DNA of 52,980 bases from an uncultured Vibrio sp. (lineage in GTDB: Bacteria > Pseudomonadota > Gammaproteobacteria > Enterobacterales > Vibrionaceae), in contig NZ_CANLBV010000022.1 in NCBI RefSeq assembly GCF_947488985.1, forward strand, positions 1 to 52,980, read 5' to 3'. The translations under genes were made by a program, and so were the position numbers. The notes below the pieces were generated by a model that saw only the letters and a list, made by a program, of their open reading frames with translations, ran no database searches and was not told the origin of the DNA. Shown here one piece after another: positions 8,690 to 15,599 of this stretch (position 1 is the stretch's first letter; each line of letters starts with the position of its first letter).

Positions 8690-9892
8690 ATGGCAATTAG
8701 TGACAGCAAGCTAAAAGCACTCAACGGAAAGAAACACGACAACGCTAACCCTATAAAGATTGCAGACCGAGACGGGCTTTACGCGTTCCACTACAAAACA
8801 GGGAAAGTTTCGTTTGTACTTCGCTATAGATACAACAGAAAGCAATACGAATTAAAACTAGGCTCCTATCCCGCAACATCACTACTAGAAGCGAGAACGG
8901 CAGCTACCGAGCATCAAAAGCATTTAGATAAAGGTTTAGATCCAAAGGTGCAAGCACAACTCCAACGAGAAAAGACACTGGAAGCGGTAACGGTCAGGGA
9001 TGCTCTCGAGCACTGGATAGATAATGATGCAGTTAAAAAACGTGCAAACTTTGAAAAGCACCGAGCTCAATTCAAAAAGCATATATACCCGTTCATTGGT
9101 CGTTTGCCTTTAGAGCTGTGTGAAACGCGGCATTGGGTTCAAGTCTTTGACGATATTACCAATGGAACGCACTCTCGCCCCGCCCCAAAAGCAAGCGGGT
9201 ATATTCTTCAAAATGCGAAACAAGCCCTTAGATTTTGCCGAAACCGCCAGTTTGCTTATTCGACAGCACTGGAAGACTTAAACATTGCTGATATTGGCGA
9301 ACACCAAAATAAAAAAGATCGCGTTTTGTCGTGGCCTGAGCTTATGGAGGCTTGGAAATGGTGTGATAACGGGAAAAACCATTGGTACTACAGAAATCTA
9401 GTTCGTTTATTGGTTGTTTTTGGCTGTAGAACCCAAGAGCTGCGTTTATCAAAAATCAAAGAATGGGATTTAGATTCGATGCTTTGGACTGTTCCGAAAT
9501 CTAACAGCAAAACGGGTTCTGAAATTAAGCGCCCAATCCCGATAGAGCTAGAAAGTGTTATTCGGACGCTAGTTGAAAACTCAAAAAATGAATTTCTGTT
9601 GGGTGAAGAAAAACGACCAGAGGCCGTATCTGCTTATGGTGCAGGAATTAGCAAAAAGCTAGGTCATGAAAAGTGGAATCTACATGATTTACGCAGAAGT
9701 TTTGCTACCTACCTAAATGATATGGAGATAGAGCCTTATGTGGTTGAGCAGATGCTAGGGCACGCCTTAGGTGGGGTGATGGCTATCTACAACAGATCGC
9801 AGCATATAGAGAAAAAAAGAGCAGCTTTAGAGCTTTGGTTATCAAAACTAACTGACACAGAACAAGGGTCAAATGTAGTGGGGTTTAAATAA
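8690..9892 (+). CDS. int: Satellite tyrosine integrase
   Basis: A 400-aa tyrosine recombinase that should integrate and excise the element at fis. The N-terminal ~85 residues resemble the DUF4102 arm-binding domain of P4-type integrases. A SAM-like core-binding domain follows at about 100-190. The catalytic residues are all visible: Arg247 in GCRTQE, Lys270 or 274, His332 and Arg335 in LHDLRR, His358 in LGHAL, and Tyr367 in AIYNRS. So the enzyme looks intact. It is the first gene inside attL and its start codon abuts the last CTTATGAC copy. Its stop overlaps the next start (TAATG). Confidence 0.95.
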   Translation: MAISDSKLKALNGKKHDNANPIKIADRDGLYAFHYKTGKVSFVLRYRYNRKQYELKLGSYPATSLLEARTAATEHQKHLDKGLDPKVQAQLQREKTLEAVTVRDALEHWIDNDAVKKRANFEKHRAQFKKHIYPFIGRLPLELCETRHWVQVFDDITNGTHSRPAPKASGYILQNAKQALRFCRNRQFAYSTALEDLNIADIGEHQNKKDRVLSWPELMEAWKWCDNGKNHWYYRNLVRLLVVFGCRTQELRLSKIKEWDLDSMLWTVPKSNSKTGSEIKRPIPIELESVIRTLVENSKNEFLLGEEKRPEAVSAYGAGISKKLGHEKWNLHDLRRSFATYLNDMEIEPYVVEQMLGHALGGVMAIYNRSQHIEKKRAALELWLSKLTDTEQGSNVVGFK

Positions 9893-10473
9893 TGGCGCGT
9901 CCTAAATTTGATGGAAAAACATGGCTTTATGCGCTTTGTAAAAAAGAAGCTGTCGAGCGATGGCTGAATGATGAGTTTAAACCATGGAGTCCTAGAGATG
10001 GTATTGGGGAAGGTAAATATTTATTAGAAGGGGATGAACGTGGAGCTAAGGACGCACTATCCAAGCTAATGCGAGGGGTAAATCCTTTCAAGCCAATTCC
10101 TTTGAACTACACCAGGCGTGATTATATTAAAAAATTAGAGCCTGCTTATAAATGTCTATATAGCCTCTATCGGGGAGAGCGGAAAACTCACCTACTAGAT
10201 AAATACGGAAAGCAACACACAACGGCATTAGATGAATGGCTTGTTTCACATTTGTCTGGTGAGTTTGGCTTGTCCCGATCCGGCGGAGAAGACTCAGAAT
10301 TTATGAGTAATTTTTTACGAAGATTCGCGCCCGGTACTCCAACAGAAAGGACTAACGCGGACCTCGTGGAATTAATGCTTGTGTTGTTAGAGAACGGCGG
10401 AGCTCCCTATCAGTTTGGCAGCATAAAGCTATGTGAGGACAGCGAGTGGCCGATAAACAGAATTAAAAATTAG
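9892..10473 (+). CDS. Satellite protein of unknown function, coupled to int
   Basis: A 193-aa hydrophilic protein with no family I recognise. No signal peptide or membrane helix is visible. It has a Lys/Trp-rich N-terminus (FDGKTWLYALCKKEAVERW), a central YIKKLEPAYKCLYSLYRGER segment and a Leu-rich stretch LVELMLVLLENGG near 160-172. The ATG shares its A with the int stop codon (TAATG), so translation is probably coupled to int. It lies between int and alpA and could be cargo, for example anti-phage. It could equally be a replication or excision accessory factor. Function is open. Confidence 0.8.
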   Translation: MARPKFDGKTWLYALCKKEAVERWLNDEFKPWSPRDGIGEGKYLLEGDERGAKDALSKLMRGVNPFKPIPLNYTRRDYIKKLEPAYKCLYSLYRGERKTHLLDKYGKQHTTALDEWLVSHLSGEFGLSRSGGEDSEFMSNFLRRFAPGTPTERTNADLVELMLVLLENGGAPYQFGSIKLCEDSEWPINRIKN

Positions 10474-10553
10474 TTTTCCTGTTTATTGCTTGAGTGAAAA
10501 CTCAAATATTATTTATTTCATATCTCAGGGCGTACCAACAAAAGGCAAGAGTA

Positions 10554-10736
10554 ATGAATACAGAAAAACTACTTACATATGCAGACCTTTGTCCAATGCT
10601 AAATCGAAGTTACAAAAGCATTTGGCGATGGGTACAGAATGGCACGTTTCCACAACCTGTTAAGCACCTTGGCCGTACAATTGGTTGGAAGCAATTGGAT
10701 GTTGAAAACTGGATTAAAGAAAGTAGTGAATCTTAG
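10554..10736 (+). CDS. alpA: AlpA-family transcriptional regulator
   Basis: A 60-aa MerR-like winged helix protein. The frame extends upstream to 10494, but MNTEKLLTYADLCPMLN from the ATG at 10554, preceded by AAGGCAAGAG, gives the usual AlpA length. Signatures are the helix-turn-helix SYKSIWRWVQNGTFPQPVKH and the wing GRTIGWKQLDVENWI. AlpA proteins activate int or other satellite genes in P4, PICI and PICMI elements, and the helper phage often triggers them. It sits between the unknown gene and the replication gene. Its target may be the octamer cluster before int; this is inference. Confidence 0.9.
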   Translation: MNTEKLLTYADLCPMLNRSYKSIWRWVQNGTFPQPVKHLGRTIGWKQLDVENWIKESSES

Positions 10737-10771
10737 GTTAGATAATCACTAATGAATTAATCTTTATTTTT

Positions 10772-10803
10772 AAGTTATTGATTATTAATTGAAGTTATTG
10801 ATT
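10772..10803 (+). repeat. Iteron-like direct repeats upstream of prim
   Basis: AAGTTATTGATT occurs twice, perfectly, at 10772-10783 and 10792-10803, with a 20-bp period. TATTGATTTT recurs in the repeats downstream of prim (12937-13010). The setting is strongly AT-rich. This is a candidate replication cis-site similar in idea to the P4 crr. Confidence 0.55.
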
Positions 10804-10831
10804 TTTTGGATTTAAAAAGGAAGTAACTACC

Positions 10832-10929
10832 ATGTTAAATACCAAAAACTTTGAATTTATTGAATGAACGAAGTCAATAAAGCGGCAGAAAGAAAAAACG
10901 CCCAACAAATAAATGTTGAGCGTCCTTAA
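10832..10929 (+). CDS. Two overlapping micro-ORFs (11 and 21 aa), doubtful
   Basis: An 11-codon frame at 10832-10867 follows AAGGA with a 10-base gap. Its stop overlaps the start of a 21-codon frame (ATGA; 10864-10929) encoding MNEVNKAAERKNAQQINVER plus Pro. They could be a leader peptide and a small protein between alpA and prim, or decayed remains. The second frame runs through the terminator-like hairpin of the minus strand. No family is recognised. Confidence 0.25.
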
Positions 10930-10980
10930 AAAATCATTGGCTAACGGTAGATTCCAGCAAGATTCGAACCATTAGCCAAC
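10893..10980 (-). ncRNA. Candidate minus-strand small RNA upstream of prim
   Basis: Read on the minus strand, a possible -10 box TATACT (10987-10992) precedes a 13-bp stem (arms 10969-10981 and 10935-10947, 21-nt loop) followed by AUUUUUU. A second stem (ACGCUCAACA / UGUUGGGCGU, 10898-10923) then ends in UUUUUUC. All three non-Watson-Crick positions are G-U on the minus strand but A-C on the plus strand, and U-tracts exist only on the minus strand. The RNA would be about 88 nt and would start near the prim ribosome binding site. A -35 box is weak. Confidence 0.5.
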
Positions 10981-10999
10981 GCTAAGAGTATAGAAAATT

Positions 11000-12772
11000 A
11001 TGGCTAAAAACGCACGGACTTCCATAAGTTGCGAGCAGCGAAAGTTTGAAAAGGCTATACATGATGGCATTTGCCTAGACGTGAATATTGCATTTGGTGA
11101 CGCTAAACAAATCGACTTAGACTTAATACAGGATGAGCACTATAAGCTAGTGATATCAACCTATGTAGACTTATTTGAGTACCCACACGCTCGCCCAACA
11201 GGGCAGGATGTAGCAAAGGAAATTCAAATTAAACTCATCCAAAGCGGCATGGCTACGGAGGATGCGGAGCGCATAGCTGACAGGGTCGAAGACTTTCACG
11301 GTATAGAGCCGGATACAGTTTTAATCAGGCGAGCACTAAAAGGGCTAAGAACGGACACCGCTGCACCTACGTACTTACACGAAATTAGCGAAAGCGCTCA
11401 TCCTGTAGCTTATGACGCACTGCTTATCCTTTGTAGGGAATCTACAGGGGCAACGGTTTTAAGTGAAATTACTCCTGAAATTATTTCTATTTTCAATTCT
11501 ACGCATTCTGTTGTTTTGCATGGAAGTAAAACGCTTATTTGTGAAAGAGCCACCGATCATAAAGGGGAGGTTAATTACACTTTCTCAAGACCAGAGGACA
11601 AAAAGCAATTTTATGGAAATATGAATTTTTCATATCAGCAAGGCGAACAGACAAAGAAAGGTAATTGTTGGTCTGTCTGGATGAGGGATTTGTCACGAAA
11701 TACTTATCACGGTGTAGTGTTCGACCCGTCCGGACGCGCTAGCAATCGTTTTTTAAATATGTGGCAAGGTTTTGCGGTTAAACCCGCCGATGGTGACGAT
11801 CTCCTAGACCGGATTATGTGGCATTTAAAGCACGTTATATGCTGCGGGAATGACGATCATTTTAAGTTTTTATTGGCGTGGATGGCTCACCTGATCCAAA
11901 AGCCTGAGGAAAAAAGTGGTATTTGTGTCGCTCTAAAATCAGACGCAAGGGGAACAGGTAAAAGCACCGTATCTAGGCTGTTAAGTCGATTACTGGGGCA
12001 GCACGCAATCACAGTGCAGGATTCTAAGCATTTACTGGGGGCATTTAATAGCCATTTAGCTAACAAGCTGTTAGTGACGATTGAGGAGGCATTTTGGAGT
12101 GGATCACCTAAGGATGCCGGCAAGATAAGAACATTAATCACTGAGAGCACGATATCTATTGAGGCAAAAGGAAAGGACGCTATTGAGGTCGACAGCTTTC
12201 ACCGCTTTTTAATGATTACTAACAATGATTGGGTAGTGCCTCAAACTGCTAATGAAAGACGCTTTTTTGTGTTGGAGGTTTCGGACGAAAAGGCCAATAA
12301 CCGCGATTATTTCAAGCCGCTTAATGCTGACATTGAAGATGAGCAAACCATGGGGCAGTTGTTGAACTTCCTACAAGATTACGATTTATCGAGCTTCGAT
12401 TTAAGAAAAGCTCCAAGGACAGAGGCGACACAGCAACAAGTTATGGAGTCGCTAGAACCACATGAGGAATGGCTGTCTGGAATCCTAGAAAATGGCGAAA
12501 TAATTGACGGGAACCAGTCATACGATCTTGAGGATGGGGCAATCGTTCCCAAAGGCAGCTTTTTTGAATCTTATACAGGGTATTGTCAGAAATTGAGTGT
12601 TTCAGGCCATCGAATAATAAACGAGAAAAAGCTAGGGCGGTACCTGATTGGGACAGTGAACTTGATCGATGGAGGAAGGCCTACAATCAACGGTAAGCGT
12701 ACAACCTGTTACAAAGTGCCATTGCTAGAAGAAATGAAAAGCGCATTTGAAAGGGCTTATGAGTACCAATAA
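11000..12772 (+). CDS. prim: Satellite primase/helicase (DUF5906-like, SF3-type ATPase)
   Basis: A 590-aa replication protein. The C-terminal half is a superfamily-3-like helicase: Walker A GTGKST at 318-323 (preceded by DAR), Walker B KLLVTIEEAF around 356-365, sensor MITNND near 405-410, and an arginine-finger-like NERRFF around 418-423. This matches the D5/P4-type primase-helicases (DUF5906). The N-terminal ~200 residues should hold priming activity, but no zinc finger or TOPRIM motif is obvious. It would replicate the excised element. The ribosome binding site is weak (AAGAG, 11 bases before ATG) and overlaps the -10 of the candidate antisense promoter. Confidence 0.9.
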   Translation: MAKNARTSISCEQRKFEKAIHDGICLDVNIAFGDAKQIDLDLIQDEHYKLVISTYVDLFEYPHARPTGQDVAKEIQIKLIQSGMATEDAERIADRVEDFHGIEPDTVLIRRALKGLRTDTAAPTYLHEISESAHPVAYDALLILCRESTGATVLSEITPEIISIFNSTHSVVLHGSKTLICERATDHKGEVNYTFSRPEDKKQFYGNMNFSYQQGEQTKKGNCWSVWMRDLSRNTYHGVVFDPSGRASNRFLNMWQGFAVKPADGDDLLDRIMWHLKHVICCGNDDHFKFLLAWMAHLIQKPEEKSGICVALKSDARGTGKSTVSRLLSRLLGQHAITVQDSKHLLGAFNSHLANKLLVTIEEAFWSGSPKDAGKIRTLITESTISIEAKGKDAIEVDSFHRFLMITNNDWVVPQTANERRFFVLEVSDEKANNRDYFKPLNADIEDEQTMGQLLNFLQDYDLSSFDLRKAPRTEATQQQVMESLEPHEEWLSGILENGEIIDGNQSYDLEDGAIVPKGSFFESYTGYCQKLSVSGHRIINEKKLGRYLIGTVNLIDGGRPTINGKRTTCYKVPLLEEMKSAFERAYEYQ

Positions 12773-12859
12773 TTGAGAGCGGGTAAATTGATTATGAGTG
12801 ATGTTGGATTTGACCCGCTTTACGATCATGGGTGGAGAAAAATCTTTTAAAAATAGCGA

Positions 12860-12927
12860 AATGGGAATATCAACCCTATGAGGTTAGGAATGTAAAAAGG
12901 CTGATTTTTAGAGCCTTAATTCCCATT
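12860..12927. other. Branched secondary-structure element after prim
   Basis: A perfect 9-bp outer stem (AATGGGAAT 12860-12868, ATTCCCATT 12919-12927) encloses two hairpins, AACC/GGTT (12872-12885) and AAGGCT/AGCCTT (12897-12917). The layout resembles a three-way junction. It lies just before the iteron-like repeats. Confidence 0.4.
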
Positions 12928-12936
12928 CTAATAACA

Positions 12937-13010
12937 AGAATATTGATTTTCAGATAATGAAATGAGCAAAAACGGCAAATATCTCTACACAAACACAGAA
13001 TATTGATTTT
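12937..13010 (+). repeat. Iteron-like repeats downstream of prim; candidate origin
   Basis: AGAATATTGATTTT occurs at 12937-12950 and 12997-13010, exactly 60 bp apart, inside a gene-free AT-rich 309-base gap (12773-13081). The shared TATTGATTTT also occurs upstream of prim. P4-type primases recognise iterons of this kind at their origins, so this is the best origin candidate. The rest of the gap shows no gene longer than 18 codons. Confidence 0.5.
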
Positions 13011-13081
13011 TAAATTAATTATTGCCAACTAACTAAAAGCATTGGTTAGATCTACTGGCAAAAAAACACAGGATTACCATT

Positions 13082-13402
13082 TTGAAGCTATTAACTATCG
13101 AACAAGCGCGAGCAAAAGCAATCTCAGAACTAGCTGCTAAACTGGGCTTTGCTGTTGCTCACAATGTGGATTTGGACGCGCCTTCTCATATGCAGGAAAA
13201 AGACTCAAGTCGCGCAAAGGCTGCATTAATTGCAGGAATCGAAAAGCTGATTGAGATTAACGCTCGCGACTTGCTGACTGATCACGTTCACGGTAGCTAC
13301 CAAGGTCGAATTGCAGAATTAGAGAGTTCGCTAAGGGAGGCAAACAAGAATCACGAAATGGAATTACAGAAGCTAATCGAGGAAGTGGAGGGTTTGAAGT
13401 GA
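13082..13402 (+). CDS. Small satellite protein with C-terminal coiled coil
   Basis: A 106-aa protein starting at TTG, preceded by CAGGA with an 8-base gap. The N-terminal half is Ala-rich and helical (IEQARAKAISELAAKLGF). The last 30 residues (IAELESSLREANKNHEMELQ onward) look like a coiled coil. No family is recognised. The stop overlaps the next GTG start by four bases, so the two genes form a coupled pair. They follow the candidate origin and could be packaging, regulation or helper-interaction factors. Confidence 0.65.
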   Translation: MKLLTIEQARAKAISELAAKLGFAVAHNVDLDAPSHMQEKDSSRAKAALIAGIEKLIEINARDLLTDHVHGSYQGRIAELESSLREANKNHEMELQKLIEEVEGLK

Positions 13403-13659
13403 GCAAAAAGGACAAGTTACTAGAGCTGCTTAATATGTCAAAGGCCGCTGACGATGCAATTATTCAGATTATGGACGCAAGGCATCCCAATTTCGATTCT
13501 AAGGAACTTAAAGGTAAAAAGTTACGGGATTGTGTCGATGAGTACTTAAAAGCCGTATACGAGCGCGCAGGGAGGGAAGAGTTCAACTTAATCATGAATT
13601 ATCGTGACCCATCTATTAGCACGGGCGGGTTAACTGGAGTTTTACGTAGACTAAAGTAA
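13399..13659 (+). CDS. Small satellite protein, unknown
   Basis: An 86-aa basic protein starting at GTG within the overlap GTGA with the preceding gene. It is predicted helical, with KKDKLLELLNMSKAADDAII at the N-terminus and a C-terminal GGLTGVLRRLK. No family is recognised. Translational coupling to the 106-aa gene suggests a shared role. Confidence 0.65.
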   Translation: MSKKDKLLELLNMSKAADDAIIQIMDARHPNFDSKELKGKKLRDCVDEYLKAVYERAGREEFNLIMNYRDPSISTGGLTGVLRRLK

Positions 13660-13699
13660 CCGACCCAAGCACAGAAAACCCAAACAAGGAAAATACATC

Positions 13700-13834
13700 A
13701 TGAGTAATTCATACCCGCCAAAATCGAGCACTGGAAAAGATATGACCAATCCGGCCTATAAGAAAATGAACGACCACTTAGCCAACTTTTTCCCTAAATC
13801 GGTGAAGTCCGTCCCCCCTAAAGAAAAGAGCTAA
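13700..13834 (+). CDS. 44-aa basic small protein
   Basis: A short gene with a good ribosome binding site (AAGGA at 13686-13690, 9 bases before ATG). The product starts MSNSYPPKSSTGKDMTNPAY and ends SVPPKEKS. It is rich in Lys, Pro and Ser. A terminator follows directly, making it the likely last gene of the prim-side transcript. No homologue is recognised. The strong start signal and position argue that it is translated. Confidence 0.55.
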   Translation: MSNSYPPKSSTGKDMTNPAYKKMNDHLANFFPKSVKSVPPKEKS

Positions 13835-13854
13835 AATACAAATTATTGAGTTGA

Positions 13855-13882
13855 GAGAGGCGCTAGGAACGGCGCTTTTTTT
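13855..13882 (+). terminator. Terminator of the satellite transcript
   Basis: GCGC (13860-13863) pairs with GCGC (13872-13875), extended by A-U and G-U pairs, and is followed by seven T residues. It lies 25 bases after the 44-aa gene. Confidence 0.7.
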
Positions 13883-13920
13883 GTGCCTGTCATGTTTTGG
13901 TCACGTTTCTAATATGACGG

Positions 13921-13968
13921 GCGTCATAAGAGCGTGTTTTTGAAACCCTTGCTACATAAGGGTTGGTC
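13921..13968 (-). repeat. Right copy of 23-bp inverted repeat plus GCGTCATAAGA box
   Basis: 13946-13968 is the exact reverse complement of 8611-8633. GCGTCATAAGA (13921-13931) also occurs at 8641-8651, in both cases followed two or three bases later by TGTTTTT. So both ends carry the same composite signal. Confidence 0.8.
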
Positions 13969-14096
13969 ACATTAGTCACCTTTTCCACCTTATTTTTTGA
14001 AAAAAACGCGGGGGATTTTTTTTGATGAGTTTGGGAGGTCGCATGATAAAAATTAATGCGCAGTTTTTAGTGTAAAAAAACGGAATTGGTAGTTTG

Positions 14097-14107
14097 TGTG
14101 GTAGCTA
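14097..14107 (+). repeat. Arm-type-like repeat near attR
   Basis: TGTGGTAGCTA, identical to 8537-8547, 65 bases inside the right att repeat. It is a candidate integrase arm site. Confidence 0.4.
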
Positions 14108-14115
14108 TAAAATAA

Positions 14116-14145
14116 AAAAGCCACTCAGTGAAATGAATGGCCTTT
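14116..14145 (-). terminator. Element-borne terminator now serving fis
   Basis: On the minus strand a 12-bp stem (14134-14145 with 14116-14127, two G-U pairs) is followed by a U-run. It starts 27 bases after the fis stop and lies inside the element. It therefore replaces the original terminator now stranded at 8316-8351. Confidence 0.8.
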
Positions 14146-14170
14146 AAAAACAATAACTTATGAATTTTTT

Positions 14171-14188
14171 ATTAATTCATGCCGTATT
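14171..14188. repeat. attR within the 3' end of fis
   Basis: The copy of the 18-bp att repeat that overlaps the last codons and stop of the intact fis gene. The partner is 8377-8394. Confidence 0.85.
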
Positions 14189-14468
14189 TTTTAAGTTTCT
14201 TGCGAAGAGTACCGCGGTTGATACCCATCATAGTTGCTGCGCGAGTTTGGTTACCGCGAGTGTACTGCATGATGGTGTCTAGTAGTGGCTGTTCAACTTC
14301 AGCTAATACTAATTCGTATAACTCGCTGACTTCTTGACCGTTTAATTGAGCAAGGTAGTTTTTCAATGATGCTTTCACTGAATCACGTAGTGGTTTCTGC
14401 GTGATTTGGTCTTGTGATGTTACTGTAGTCACTGTCAATGCTTCTGAAGTCAGATTTTGTTCGAACAT
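14172..14468 (-). CDS. fis: DNA-binding protein Fis
   Basis: A 98-aa nucleoid protein and global regulator that bends DNA, activates rRNA promoters and aids site-specific recombination. The length equals that of E. coli Fis. The C-terminal helix-turn-helix [20 protein letters not shown] is canonical and the end KKLKKYGMN is intact. It lies 23 bases after dusB on the same strand, the conserved dusB-fis operon. Its 3' end is the attachment site of the satellite, so the final codons may have been supplied by the element without changing the protein. Confidence 0.98.
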   Translation of the reverse strand: MFEQNLTSEALTVTTVTSQDQITQKPLRDSVKASLKNYLAQLNGQEVSELYELVLAEVEQPLLDTIMQYTRGNQTRAATMMGINRGTLRKKLKKYGMN

Positions 14469-14491
14469 ATTCGGTCTAGCTCTTCTCGTAA

Positions 14492-15460
14492 TTATGGTGC
14501 AACGTTATCAAAATAACCTTCTAGCGCCTCAAGTTGCAGATCACCTGCTTCGAGTGCGTTGAAGGTACGGCGAAACTCACTCGCTTGTTCATGCTCTTTT
14601 AGATACCAACCCACATGCTTACGAGCGATGCGAGGGCCTAAAAACTCCCCATAGAATTGATGCAGAGCATTAACATGACCAAGCATGATGTCCTTCACTT
14701 CCGCAACCGGGAGTGGGGCCATCGTGGTACCGTTTTCCAAATAGTGTAGGATTTCGTTAAAAATCCACGGGCGACCTTGGGCAGGACGACCAATCATCAA
14801 AGCGTCAGCGCCGGTGTATTCCAGCACAAACTTCGCTTTTTCCGGGCTATCGATATCACCGTTAGCAATAACCGGAATAGAGACAGCTTGTTTCGCAGCT
14901 TTAATGTGTTTGTATTCTGCCTCACCTTTGTACATACAAGCGCGAGTTCTCCCGTGAAGGGCAAGTGCCTGTATGCCGCAGTCTTCGGCTATTTTAGCGA
15001 TGTGGACACAGTTCCTGTTCTCTGTATCCCAGCCTGTACGAGTCTTTAACGTTACTGGAACGTCGACAGCGTTTACTACGGCTTTCAAGATCTCTTCGAT
15101 GAGTTCTGGATGCTGCAGTAGGGCAGAGCCCGCAAGCTTCTTATTCACTTTTTTGGCTGGGCAGCCCATGTTGATATCGATGATTTGCGCACCGTTATCG
15201 ACATTAAATTGCGCAGCTTCGGCCATAAGCTGTGGATCTGCACCAGCGATTTGTACAGAACGAATGCCCGATTCGCCTTCATGTACCATACGCTGCTGAG
15301 ACTTCGACGTTTTCCAAACCTTAGGATTGGAGGACATCATTTCACTGACTGCCATCCCCGCACCGTAGCGAAGACACAACTCACGGAATGGTCTATCCGT
15401 TACGCCAGCCATAGGAGCGACGATTAGATTGTTCTTAAGTTGATAATTTCCGATTTTCAA
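14492..15460 (-). CDS. dusB: tRNA-dihydrouridine synthase B
   Basis: An FMN-dependent enzyme that reduces uridine to dihydrouridine in tRNA D-loops. It has the Dus signature [20 protein letters not shown], the catalytic-cysteine motif [12 protein letters not shown], and [18 protein letters not shown] near the C-terminus. The open frame reaches a TTG at 15487, but the TTG at 15460 gives [11 protein letters not shown] and 322 aa, which fits the 321-aa E. coli protein. Neither start has a strong ribosome binding site. It is first in the operon with fis. Confidence 0.95.
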   Translation of the reverse strand: MKIGNYQLKNNLIVAPMAGVTDRPFRELCLRYGAGMAVSEMMSSNPKVWKTSKSQQRMVHEGESGIRSVQIAGADPQLMAEAAQFNVDNGAQIIDINMGCPAKKVNKKLAGSALLQHPELIEEILKAVVNAVDVPVTLKTRTGWDTENRNCVHIAKIAEDCGIQALALHGRTRACMYKGEAEYKHIKAAKQAVSIPVIANGDIDSPEKAKFVLEYTGADALMIGRPAQGRPWIFNEILHYLENGTTMAPLPVAEVKDIMLGHVNALHQFYGEFLGPRIARKHVGWYLKEHEQASEFRRTFNALEAGDLQLEALEGYFDNVAP

Positions 15461-15599
15461 AACGTCATCACAGTTCTGTACCAGCAAGGGCGCGCATTTT
15501 ACGCATTTTTTTGCTGCGTGAAAAGACTAATATTTGAGCATTTACAAATTGTTTTTGTAATTTGCATTAAATTCAATCAATTAGCGATAAAAGTCTTAT

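Larger units (their letters stand above)
8377..14188 (+). mobile_element. PICMI-like phage satellite integrated at the 3' end of fis
   Basis: A ~5.8-kb integrated element bounded by an 18-bp direct repeat with one mismatch, derived from the last codons of fis. In order it carries a tyrosine integrase, a 193-aa unknown, an AlpA regulator, a primase/helicase, and three small genes ended by a terminator. It has no capsid, tail, terminase or portal gene. Integrase, AlpA and primase as the recognisable core, a size near 6 kb, Vibrio host and fis site agree with published PICMIs, satellites that spread using virulent phages. Helper phage and activity cannot be told from sequence. An alternative is a P4- or PICI-like relative, but those are normally larger. 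Confidence 0.87.

Noticed and set aside
9892..10736. Idea that the unknown 193-aa gene and alpA form a toxin-antitoxin pair
   Set aside because: AlpA matches the regulator family well, and the 193-aa protein has no toxin motif. The gap and coupling with int argue for another arrangement.
10961..10970. GATTCGAACC, which resembles the T-loop of a tRNA on the minus strand
   Set aside because: The flanking bases do not form a T-stem, and no D-arm, anticodon arm or acceptor stem is present. The sequence fits better as the loop of the 13-bp stem of the candidate small RNA.
10893..12772. Idea that the structured minus-strand RNA and prim form a retron
   Set aside because: Prim has helicase Walker motifs and no reverse-transcriptase motif such as YxDD, and the RNA lacks the long msr/msd layout.
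12794..12850. 18-codon frame MSDVGFDPLYDHGWRKIF after prim
   Set aside because: Very short, with no good ribosome binding site and no recognisable family.
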